Of a stretch of 64,000 bases of DNA, positions 58,296 to 64,000 are shown piece after piece. The notes beneath the pieces were generated by a model. The model did no database searches. It was not told the DNA's origin and was given only the letters and a program-made list of their open reading frames with translations. Made by a program: the position numbers and the translations under genes. Position 1 is the first letter of the stretch. Each line of letters starts with the position of its first letter. The DNA is from Sinohyriopsis cumingii (Eukaryota; Mollusca; Bivalvia; Unionida; Unionidae). The DNA is taken from assembly GCA_028554795.2 (NCBI GenBank), contig CM068827.1:138514493-138578492 (forward strand). Direction: 5' to 3'.

Positions 58296-58708
58296 AATTC
58301 CAGAGTTCTGTGGCTGTCCGAGGGGTTACTGGACGTCAGAGGTGTGTCTCCGCCCAAAATGGGGTTCTGGTTGTGGTTGTTGTTGGAGTGGTAACTGGCA
58401 CTGGCACTGGATACAAGGTTCCCGTGGTTCCCGTTCGAGGTGAATTTCAGGGAGGGATTAGGAAGCAGGTAACCGATGCAACTGCTCAATAAAATGGTCC
58501 ACAATTGTTTGTCTCCTTGTTGCAAACTCAAATTGGCAATGGCTGCCCCGATGACACAATACACCACGAAGATTTGGCAGAAAAAGACGATTTGCGTTTT
58601 AGGCACACGTTCTCCACACCACACCCACAAGGGTTGTTTTTGTAAATCTTGCAGAGAAGAACTAGGTGAAGGAGTGGTCGACGTAGCTGCGTCTGTGTGA
58701 AAGGGCAT
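58292..58708 (-). CDS. Two-segment transmembrane protein of Polinton capsid cluster
   Basis: 138 residues from ATG 58708 (the open frame starts three codons earlier with a GTG). Two hydrophobic segments, TQIVFFCQIFVVYCVIGAA and TILLSSCIGYLLP, are separated by a short polar loop. They are preceded by a Trp/Cys-rich VWCGER and followed by a Ser/Asn-rich tail. The stop overlaps the penton start by the ATGA arrangement. A small membrane protein with this 'LWT.LLSS..GY.LPNP' segment next to the penton gene is common in invertebrate Polintons. Its role is unknown; an envelope or membrane-scaffold role is conjecture. Confidence 0.75.
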   Translation of the reverse strand: MPFHTDAATSTTPSPSSSLQDLQKQPLWVWCGERVPKTQIVFFCQIFVVYCVIGAAIANLSLQQGDKQLWTILLSSCIGYLLPNPSLKFTSNGNHGNLVSSASASYHSNNNHNQNPILGGDTPLTSSNPSDSHRTLEL

Positions 58709-58713
58709 GATGG

Positions 58714-59824
58714 TCACTTCTTTTTATAGTCGATGACTTGCGAAGCGTCGATCCAAGAATCAAAACTGGGTGGATATCCTTTCCAACGTACTTTGACTTC
58801 TTTGACACGTCGTTTGCCCACTTTACGGGTTCTGCGTTCGAGAATGCTTTCGATGTCGTACACGTCGTCTTCTTTTTTGGTGACACGTTGTAACTCGGGC
58901 AAATAAAACGTTCCTTTGAGCACTTCTCCGTTCATGTCTTCCAATTTATAGACGGTAGGATGACGGCCATGCACTCGTCCAGTGACGCGAAACAATTCGG
59001 TCGTCCAGTTAGGTAAGTAACCTTTGTCGAAAGTGCGTTTGGTTTTGCCAATGCGCACCCAATCTCCTACGGCCAACATTCCACTTTTCTTGGGGACAGC
59101 CCTCGTCGGGGACGTACCAAACAGACGCTCAAACACCAACACTTCGTTCTCGGGAGTCACGTCTTGCGGGGAACGTCCGATGCTTCGATGGTAAGATTGG
59201 TTGTACGCTTGCACCAGGTGCGGTAAGATGTCGATGTACTTCAGAGTGTGGTGATGCGTGAAATATTTCCACATGCGTTCTTTCAAACTGCGTTGAAAAT
59301 GTTCCACGATGCTGGCTTTGGTTTCTGGATTCTCGGTGGTAAAAAAAATGAATGTCACGTTTCTTTAATTCTTTTTGGAAAGCTTGATTCAGAAATTCGG
59401 TACCTTTGTCCGTTTGCCATCGAAGAGGGTGACGACCGCTTTGTTTCAACACTCGTTGCAGGGTTCGTACTAACTCGCTGCTCGATTTGGAAGTCAAGGG
59501 CACGACCCAGGCAAATTTGGAAAAGACGTCGATGACACAAAACAAATATTTGTAGCCACGATTGTAGCTGGCCAAATGAGAGACATCGGCTAAATCGGCT
59601 TGCCATTGATGATCGATGCCTTCCACTCGGGTGCGACTTCTGGCAAACTTGCGTCGAATGGGTTTGTGTAAAGTGTAGGTAGCTTGTTCTCGTAACCATT
59701 GTTGCACTTGAGGTAAACGGAGACTTTTCAGTCGAGTTTTGGCAGCACGATACAATTTTTGAACTCCTGCGTAACCTGCAGGATGCGAGGGATCGTAGTA
59801 AATGCTGGCTAAGACTTTTTCCAT
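58714..59824 (-). pseudogene. Retrovirus-type DDE integrase with chromodomain, frameshifted
   Basis: The N-terminal piece starts at ATG 59824 (MEKVLASIYYDPSHPAGYAG), the zinc-less Polinton type of N-terminus. The first two catalytic residues are present: Asp77 in WQADLADV and Asp139 in WQTDKGTEF. The reading frame changes at an A8 run on the plus strand (59341-59348; T8 in the gene). The remaining frame (to 58714) carries the third catalytic residue (Glu in SIVEHFQRSL), at the expected spacing of about 35 from Asp139, an SH3-like C-terminal region, and a chromodomain (VYDIESILERRTRK, then VRWKGYP and DSWIDASQVI). The enzyme would insert the element; the chromodomain would steer it to modified chromatin. 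As given, no single frame contains all three acidic residues. Sequencing error in the homopolymer is possible. Confidence 0.9.
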
Positions 59825-59872
59825 TTTTTGTGTTGGTTGGTGTGTTAATAAGGCACCCACTCTTGGAGGATG

Positions 59873-60490
59873 CTACTCTTTTTCTCTTCGGGTATTTTCT
59901 TGGATTGCAATGCTTTGCGTGTGCAACCGGCAATAGGTGTTGAAGAGGAGGATGTCTGAGCAGGGGGATATCGGTTCTTGTTTCACTTCTGTCTTCACTT
60001 CTGTCTTCACTTTCTTTTTCTCTTGTGATGAAGAAGGGGTGGCCATAATCTTTGTAATCCATCCAATTCTGGAGGTAGGTGGTGTTGTTAACTTGCGTAC
60101 TTTTTCTGGTGGAGTTTGAAACCCTTCTTCTTCTTCTTCTCCTTTTTCTGTCTTGGTCACTGGTAGTGGTGGTACTGGTACTGGTACTGGTACTGGTGAT
60201 GGTGCTGGACTTTTCATCAAGGTCTTAAAATCTTTCAGAGTGGGTAGAGCTGTTTCGTCTAAAGCTTTCTGGTGAAAGAGTTGCAGTCGTTGCAAGAGTT
60301 GACCGTACTTTTGCGATTTTTCTCTTTCGGACAAATCTTGGCGATCCATCAAGGACTGCAATTCGTGTTGTAACTGGGACATCTCGCTCAAATGGGGATT
60401 GGGAGGTAAATGCGGGGTGCGTTGTTCTTGCCACCGATGGTATTCCATCCATCGTTTGTAAGGCACTAAAGCCAGTTTTCGTCCTTCCAT
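59873..60490 (-). CDS. Conserved Polinton coiled-coil protein, unknown function
   Basis: 205 residues. The N-terminus is GRKLALVPYKRWMEYHRW. A helical core follows (LSEMSQLQHELQSLMDRQDL, then REKSQKYGQLLQRLQLFHQK), a pattern often seen in Polinton proteins next to the integrase. A Pro/Val linker (PVPVPVPVPPLP) encoded by a short DNA repeat follows, then an acidic run, TP motifs (GFQTPPEKVRKLTTPP) and a basic tail. An interaction or core protein is plausible, but I know no assigned role. The stop is 48 nt upstream of the integrase ATG. Confidence 0.7.
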   Translation of the reverse strand: MEGRKLALVPYKRWMEYHRWQEQRTPHLPPNPHLSEMSQLQHELQSLMDRQDLSEREKSQKYGQLLQRLQLFHQKALDETALPTLKDFKTLMKSPAPSPVPVPVPVPPLPVTKTEKGEEEEEGFQTPPEKVRKLTTPPTSRIGWITKIMATPSSSQEKKKVKTEVKTEVKQEPISPCSDILLFNTYCRLHTQSIAIQENTRREKE

Positions 60491-60538
60491 GGGGTTGTCA
60501 GGGGTCGATTCTGAGATCTTGGGACTTCCGAGGTCTTT

Positions 60539-60925
60539 TTATCTTGCTCCCACCAGTCCTCCCAACATGGTTCCCAAGACTCCTTTCAGTATGGGACCTA
60601 ACAAGAGGGGTAAAATTCCTCCACGTTGGACCAACATCTTCTTTTTTTGACGAATGGGAATTTTCATTTGAACCATTTGGCGAAGAACGTGACGATGTTT
60701 GCCTAAGCATTGTTTCTGGTGTTTGGACAAAGGGATCATGCCTTTCAAGACGTTCAAACAACATTCGCACACGGTATCGATGACCTCTTTGGAGGCCGAT
60801 TGAATGAGTTTTTTTTGTAGAGGTGGAGAAGCTTTGGACAGGACAGATAACATGTCCCATTGTTTGACTAAACGTGGTGGTAGTCCTTTCCTTTTCTTTC
60901 CTTGGGGTTTTCTGGAGGGTGACAT
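60539..60925 (-). CDS. Small basic virion-type protein with hydrophobic tail
   Basis: 128 residues, intact. The core has LSKASPPLQKKLIQSASKE, a Cys-rich helix (DTVCECCLNVLKGMIPLS), a basic stretch (RQKKKMLVQRGG) and a Gly/Leu tail (ILPLLLGPILKGVLGTMLGG). Animal Polintons commonly carry this type of protein, often compared to adenovirus pX/core-like basic proteins; true homology to a named adenovirus protein is not established. A TATA-like box lies 57 bp upstream of the ATG. It is related to the broken gene at 61560-61892 (same helix-basic-GG-hydrophobic plan). Confidence 0.75.
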   Translation of the reverse strand: MSPSRKPQGKKRKGLPPRLVKQWDMLSVLSKASPPLQKKLIQSASKEVIDTVCECCLNVLKGMIPLSKHQKQCLGKHRHVLRQMVQMKIPIRQKKKMLVQRGGILPLLLGPILKGVLGTMLGGLVGAR

Positions 60926-60981
60926 CTTTGTGTCTTCAGGAGCACCAAAAACACTGATACCCCGACTTGGTCACAGGCCTT

Positions 60982-60989
60982 TTTTTATA
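60982..60989 (-). promoter_or_regulatory. TATA box of small basic protein gene
   Basis: TATAAAAA on the minus strand, 57 bp upstream of the ATG at 60925, leaving room for a start site about 25-30 bp downstream. The region 60926-61124 is otherwise non-coding. Confidence 0.6.
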
Positions 60990-61124
60990 CTGGAACACGT
61001 CGCCACTGATTGTCTTTACGGCGTATCAACTTGAGGACAGGCATGACACTCGTGCAGGAGTACGCAACGGACTAAATCGAGCCAGTTCTTGCTTGGACAA
61101 ATCCAGTAAACTTTGTAACATGCC

Positions 61125-61557
61125 CTATCTTTCTTGAACTTTGATTTTGGGAGAAGGTACGTTGTGAGCAGCAGCCACTGCCACTAAATTGGAGGGTCCT
61201 GCCACTGGGGAAGTTCTTGGTGTGATCAACGTCTCCAAGTACTCTTCAGTTCCTGGTGTCATCAACGGAGAAGTGGATGAACGTGAGGATGCCGGAAACG
61301 CAGTCACTGGTTTGCGAGTGTAAAGTTGCGTCCTGGCCGAAGTGCGTCTCTTGCGACCAGTTTTCTTCTGTGGACTTTTCTTTTTCTGGGGACTTTTTCT
61401 CTGTTTCTTTTTCTGGGGGCTTCTTTTCTTCTTCCGGGGTGGTGTTTGGAAAGAGGAGGGTCCCGCCACTGGAGAAGTTCTCCTTGGGGACCTGGTCTTT
61501 TTCTTTTTCTTCTTGGGGCTTCGTTGGACTTTTTCCTTGGGTATAACTTGGGGGCAT
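61125..61557 (-). CDS. Lys/Ser/Pro-rich basic protein, frame uncertain
   Basis: Three overlapping open frames run through this A-rich, low-complexity region. The likely product frame ends at 61125 and reads KKKRSPQKKKQRKSPQKKK then GRKRRTSARTQLYTR and EEYLETLITPRTSPVAGPS; it is strongly basic with S-P and T-P motifs, like a DNA-condensing core protein. That frame has no early ATG. The only nearby ATG (61557) is in another frame, and the change would have to fall within the A-rich run around 61490-61515. The motif RTSPVAGPS occurs twice in the same frame (about 61465 and 61205), which favours that frame. Confidence 0.5.
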
Positions 61558-61559
61558 TA

Positions 61560-61892
61560 GGATCCCATCTTAAGAGAGAGCGAATGATGACCCCTCCTAG
61601 AGTACCGCTCCCTCCAGGTTTCAAAATGATTTGTTTTTTGGTTTGAGTGTCGATGCGGGGATCGGCCAGTTGGACCAAAGCGACTTTGTTTCTATCGAAA
61701 AAGCGTTTGGTTTGATGAGGAATCTGAATGATTCCTTGGAGTATTTGACGTGCCGTCACCGTGAACCATCGTAAGACTTCTTTTGAGACTAGCTTCTAAG
61801 ACACGAGCTCGTATTTGTGGATTTTTTTCTCGACTGATGCCATACAAGGCACGAATCAATTTGACGGGAAGATGCGACTGAAGGGACGTCAT
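61560..61892 (-). pseudogene. Second small basic virion-type protein, frameshifted
   Basis: The start is ATG 61892 (MTSLQSHLPVKLIRALYGIS). The frame runs to about 61770, after which the matching continuation lies in another frame (LQGIIQIPHQTKRFF, then VALVQLADPRID, KKQIILKPGG and TLGGVIIRSLL). The pieces follow the same plan as the protein at 60539-60925: N-terminal helix, ILQG/VLKG, basic stretch, GG, hydrophobic end. I read it as a diverged paralogue broken by a frameshift near 61765-61780. The overlapping long Arg-rich continuation to 61304 is probably not part of it. A TATA box lies 39 bp upstream. Confidence 0.6.
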
Positions 61893-61930
61893 GTTGACGT
61901 TGTGTGAGACAGACGAAAAAGGGTCTGAGG

Positions 61931-61938
61931 TTTTTATA
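61931..61938 (-). promoter_or_regulatory. TATA box
   Basis: TATAAAAA on the minus strand, 39 bp upstream of the ATG at 61892 and 23 bp after the stop of the ATPase gene. It indicates a separate transcript for the basic-protein genes. Confidence 0.6.
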
Positions 61939-61960
61939 GATTTTTTTATGTGGAGTGAAA

Positions 61961-62689
61961 TTAAGTCGAGGACGGAGACGTGTACAGGACAGGCCCTCCG
62001 TCTTGGCGCCAGTGGTGAAACAAGTGGGTACGAAATCGCAAATCCTCGGGGGTTGTAGGTTTCAAATCGACGAGTAAATAGGCGTGTGGAGTTTGAGTGG
62101 CATCGTCGTACGCCTGAGTCAGCCAAGGCGTTCCTAACTGTTTGGCTAAGACTTGCACTTGTGATTTATCTCGAGGGCTTTTAAACAAGACCACGTAATG
62201 CTCATTGACACTGATGGTGCGATGGGCTTTACTTTGTTGAAACAAATTTTGGTTGATGTAAACGACACTGGCATTACGATGATGCCCTTTGCGCGTGAAC
62301 CACAGTTTAATTTCTTCTTCGTCTTCTCCTAACATGTCGTCAAAAATGACCAAATGGGTTTGACGGGAGTCAGAGACGATGTCATCGTCTTCTTTAGGAA
62401 TGCCTTCCACAAACACGATGGAATCGCCTTGACTCTCTCGCAAGAGGGTGTACGCCGATTGCCACTCTTTGTAACACCACACGATCCGTTGAGGTGGCCG
62501 ATCGATCAAATGATGTTTATGTTCGATCAAACGTTTGACGAATTCGGTTTTGCCTGAACCGCTAGGTCCAGCAATGAGCATGTTAAAGGGATGGCGAAGA
62601 TACAAAGCCTCCCAACTGGCACGATCTAAGTGTTCGTCGATGACTTTGACAGTAGAGGAAGAGGGAGCAGAGACAGCAGAGGTAGCCAT
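61961..62689 (-). CDS. FtsK/HerA-type packaging ATPase (A32-like)
   Basis: 242 residues, intact. Walker A is GPSGSGKT (41-48) in HPFNMLIAGPSGSGKTEF; Walker B is LVIFDD (113-118); a sensor-type motif follows (SVVYINQNLF, 141-150). This is the DNA-packaging ATPase family of Polintons, poxviruses (A32) and relatives, which pumps the genome into preformed capsids. The N-terminal 20 residues are Ser/Ala-rich and variable. The ATG at 62689 lies 47 bp downstream of a TATA box. Confidence 0.93.
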   Translation of the reverse strand: MATSAVSAPSSSTVKVIDEHLDRASWEALYLRHPFNMLIAGPSGSGKTEFVKRLIEHKHHLIDRPPQRIVWCYKEWQSAYTLLRESQGDSIVFVEGIPKEDDDIVSDSRQTHLVIFDDMLGEDEEEIKLWFTRKGHHRNASVVYINQNLFQQSKAHRTISVNEHYVVLFKSPRDKSQVQVLAKQLGTPWLTQAYDDATQTPHAYLLVDLKPTTPEDLRFRTHLFHHWRQDGGPVLYTSPSST

Positions 62690-62735
62690 AGTGTGAGAAA
62701 TGTCACTTGTGACACGAAAACAAACAAGACAAGAG

Positions 62736-62743
62736 TTTATATA
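62736..62743 (-). promoter_or_regulatory. TATA box of ATPase gene
   Basis: TATATAAA on the minus strand in AGTATATAAACTC, 47 bp from the ATG. It lies between the AATAAA of the upstream gene and the ATPase start, so one transcript ends and another begins within about 80 bp. Confidence 0.7.
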
Positions 62744-62760
62744 CTTTCTTTCAGAACACG

Positions 62761-62766
62761 TTTATT
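62761..62766 (-). terminator. AATAAA polyadenylation signal
   Basis: AATAAA on the minus strand, 7 nt after the stop of the membrane protein gene at 62774. It probably serves the whole right-hand cluster of small genes. Confidence 0.6.
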
Positions 62767-62773
62767 GAATGTT

Positions 62774-63064
62774 TCAAACATGAATACGAAAGACAAAAAT
62801 ACATAAAAGCCAAAGGCTTAAGTACAAGGATAAAAGGCACATGATAACCATTAACGTGGAATAAACACAAGTGTCTCTACAACAACATGTTTTGGGTAAT
62901 GTTCTAACCAGTTCTATAGTAGGGGGTAAGGTCACACAAGTGTCCGCCCGAAAGGGTCTTTCAGGCCTGTCCACGACGGTCCCGTCCTGGGTGACGGGTT
63001 CTTCTGGCACCGTCACTAACACGGGTTGAAAAGTAACTTTTTTCCTTGAACAACTCTCGTGCAT
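62774..63064 (-). CDS. Single-pass membrane protein, unknown
   Basis: 96 residues from ATG 63064 (an earlier in-frame ATG at 63121 would add 19 residues). A polar N-terminal part (KKVTFQPVLVTVPEEPVTQ) and a Cys cluster (TLPKTCCCRDTC) are followed by one strong membrane segment near the C-terminus (STLMVIMCLLSLYLSLWLL). It overlaps the previous gene by about 100 nt in a different frame. Not recognised. A small envelope-like or accessory membrane protein is possible. Confidence 0.55.
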   Translation of the reverse strand: MHESCSRKKVTFQPVLVTVPEEPVTQDGTVVDRPERPFRADTCVTLPPTIELVRTLPKTCCCRDTCVYSTLMVIMCLLSLYLSLWLLCIFVFRIHV

Positions 63065-63284
63065 ACTGGGCCACTTCTTGGGTCCAAGCCTCAAAATCCC
63101 ATTCTTTCCAGGCACGGACATCTGTCCAATGGGGATGTAAGTCACAAGCTACACACACATAGTCATACACGTCTTGGGTAGCTAAAAGTTGACGAATCTT
63201 TTTTTCCTGTTGAGGTCGAGAAGTATCCAGATGTAAACGTAAGGCTTTGAGCAAAAGGAGTTTTTCGTGATCATTTAAGGCCAT
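62961..63284 (-). CDS. Small helical protein, unknown
   Basis: 107 residues. It starts MALNDHEKLLLLKALRLHLD and contains QEKKIRQLLATQDVYDYVCV and WTDVRAWKEWDFEAWTQEVA, predicted mostly helical, with a basic C-terminus (ARRTRHPGRDRRG). The ATG at 63284 is chosen over the longer open frame because it overlaps the stop of the preceding gene by about 10 nt, as in the other tightly packed genes here. Function not recognised. Confidence 0.55.
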   Translation of the reverse strand: MALNDHEKLLLLKALRLHLDTSRPQQEKKIRQLLATQDVYDYVCVACDLHPHWTDVRAWKEWDFEAWTQEVAQYARELFKEKSYFSTRVSDGARRTRHPGRDRRGQA

Positions 63285-63502
63285 GGGGGATGTGGTAAGT
63301 ACTGATGGTAAAGAGTCCACAAAGAATCGGCTGGTAAACGAAATCCCAGAAAACAAGTCACTAAGACACACACCACTTGTCGACCCCAATTGAATGGATA
63401 CAGTTCTTGTAATAATCGATGGCAATTATCCACGGTTTGAATATGGTCATTGAGTTCCTTCCACGGAATCTGTTCAATCACTTGTGACATAAGCCGTGGC
63501 AT
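63275..63502 (-). CDS. Small protein with one hydrophobic segment, unknown
   Basis: 75 residues: a helical N-terminus (VIEQIPWKELNDHIQTVDN) and one hydrophobic segment (RQVVCVLVTCFLGFRLP). ATG at 63502, 18 nt after the previous stop; its end overlaps the next gene. It is supported mainly by gene packing. No family recognised. Confidence 0.45.
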   Translation of the reverse strand: MPRLMSQVIEQIPWKELNDHIQTVDNCHRLLQELYPFNWGRQVVCVLVTCFLGFRLPADSLWTLYHQYLPHPPWP

Positions 63503-63520
63503 GGATTCCTGTTTTTGTAC

Positions 63521-63952
63521 TCACTTTTTTCGGAAGCAATACACGTACATTCGACCCAGACATCTTCTTTCTCCAGAAGGAAATCTAGAATACTGTAACC
63601 TACAGTTCAAACTTCGATTAGAAGTTTTCTCTTCCACTAAGTAGATTCCATGTAACATATGTTGGTAATCCTTTAACTCGTCTTCCTCAATGCGTTGCTC
63701 TAGGTGAATCTCGAAGCAACCAAAATGATGAACATTTCGTTCATTCACTAACTCACTAACAAGGTCTGACCACTGAAACAATTTCTGACGAATCAGTTCT
63801 TTGATACCATTCAGGTACCAGTGATTAAAGATCTGGTGACGTAACGGATGCAATTGTTCTTTACGTTTGACTTGTATTTTCACCAGCTCTCGGTAAATCC
63901 TTTCTCTCAACTCCTCAGGCAAGCCCAAAATGTTCTCTTGTAAAGTATCCAT
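63521..63952 (-). CDS. Protein with F-box-like N-terminus, unknown
   Basis: 143 residues from ATG 63952. The N-terminus (NILGLPEELRERIYRELVK) fits an F-box-like pattern (LPxEL..RI...L). The rest is helical (KELIRQKLFQWSDLVSELVN, then FEIHLEQRIEEDELKDYQHM) and ends with Cys/Arg-rich residues. F-box proteins recruit targets to SCF ubiquitin ligases, and some DNA viruses use them; that role here is conjecture from about 15 residues. It is the rightmost gene in the window, and the 48 bases beyond it show nothing clear. Confidence 0.5.
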   Translation of the reverse strand: MDTLQENILGLPEELRERIYRELVKIQVKRKEQLHPLRHQIFNHWYLNGIKELIRQKLFQWSDLVSELVNERNVHHFGCFEIHLEQRIEEDELKDYQHMLHGIYLVEEKTSNRSLNCRLQYSRFPSGERRCLGRMYVYCFRKK

Positions 63953-64000
63953 AAGTATATACACTGTTTTTGGAATCGTTGGGTGGTGGCCAATAGCCTC

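Larger units (their letters stand above)
51845..64000 (-). mobile_element. Polinton/Maverick (adintovirus-like) element, right end off window
   Basis: A block of closely packed minus-strand genes with the Polinton hallmark set: chromodomain DDE integrase, FtsK/A32-type ATPase, adenain-like protease, double jelly-roll capsid protein, penton-like protein, pVI-like protein and small basic virion proteins. The left limit is placed just outside a subterminal tandem repeat and is approximate. No terminal inverted repeat can be paired because the right end is outside. The protein-primed DNA polymerase expected of this group is not seen. Several genes are broken, so this is an integrated, at least partly inactive copy. 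Confidence 0.9.

Noticed and set aside
58721..58728. TATAAAAA as a promoter of the transmembrane gene
   Set aside because: It lies in the last codons of the integrase and only 13 bp from the ATG at 58708, so a start site 25-30 bp downstream would fall inside the gene.
59341..59348. Programmed -1 frameshift in the integrase
   Set aside because: The T run looks slippery, but the downstream catalytic frame is reached by a +1 (or -2) change, not -1. An indel or sequencing error is simpler.
59355..60062. 235-residue minus-strand frame between the coiled-coil and integrase genes
   Set aside because: It overlaps two better-supported genes in another frame and contains no domain; it is a shadow frame.
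60498..60860. Antisense 120-residue frame overlapping the basic virion protein
   Set aside because: Different frame of the same strand, no ATG at a sensible place, low-information composition; the 128-residue frame has family features.

Overview
The window is animal nuclear DNA, most likely from a mollusc or another lophotrochozoan. It is AT-rich and intron-heavy, and full of tRNA-derived SINEs, hAT-type transposon relics, a LINE fragment and many minisatellites. Species and phylum are inferred from general character, not from a diagnostic gene.

Bases 1 to about 51,840 hold part of one large plus-strand gene, a semaphorin-like guidance gene. Six short exons (5649-5844, 10835-10953, 18983-19137, 20220-20308, 24980-25228, 37097-37182) have GT/AG boundaries, and their intron phases join without a frame error. 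They encode the end of a Sema domain, a PSI domain (DPYCVWC), an Ig-like domain and a short linker. The first exons, and any transmembrane or cytoplasmic part, are not visible. The introns hold: two TIR-bounded copies and one partial copy of a 2 kb DNA transposon; a 1.76 kb TIR element; a hAT MITE with a perfect 8-bp target duplication; two SINE families, several copies with clear target duplications; an antisense LINE EN/RT relic; and more than a dozen tandem arrays. Two arrays resemble the splice acceptor they abut.

Bases about 51,845 to the right edge are a Polinton/Maverick (adintovirus-like) element with every gene on the minus strand. From right to left: four small unknown or membrane ORFs, an FtsK/A32-type packaging ATPase, two related small basic virion-type proteins separated by a Lys/Ser/Pro-rich basic protein, a coiled-coil protein, a chromodomain integrase, a transmembrane protein, a penton-like protein, a pVI-like protein, a double jelly-roll major capsid protein, a Cys-rich protein and an adenain-like protease. 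DNA polymerase B and the right terminal repeat are not in the window and may lie beyond it. Several genes are broken: an in-frame TGA in the capsid gene, a frame change at an A8 run in the integrase, a GTG where the pVI-like gene should start, and frame changes in the basic proteins. Others, such as the ATPase, penton and protease genes, are intact.

The most unusual part is the left end of the element (52.1-54.3 kb). Three about-120-residue coiled-coil genes sit in tandem. Each has an identical 26-bp upstream element 63-67 bp from its ATG. Each ends 24-30 nt after its stop in a perfect histone-mRNA-type 3' stem-loop followed by a purine-rich, U7-like downstream element. The capsid/protease block instead ends at an ordinary AATAAA. 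This suggests a non-histone gene family in a virus-like element that uses the host's S-phase, SLBP/U7-dependent 3'-end pathway.
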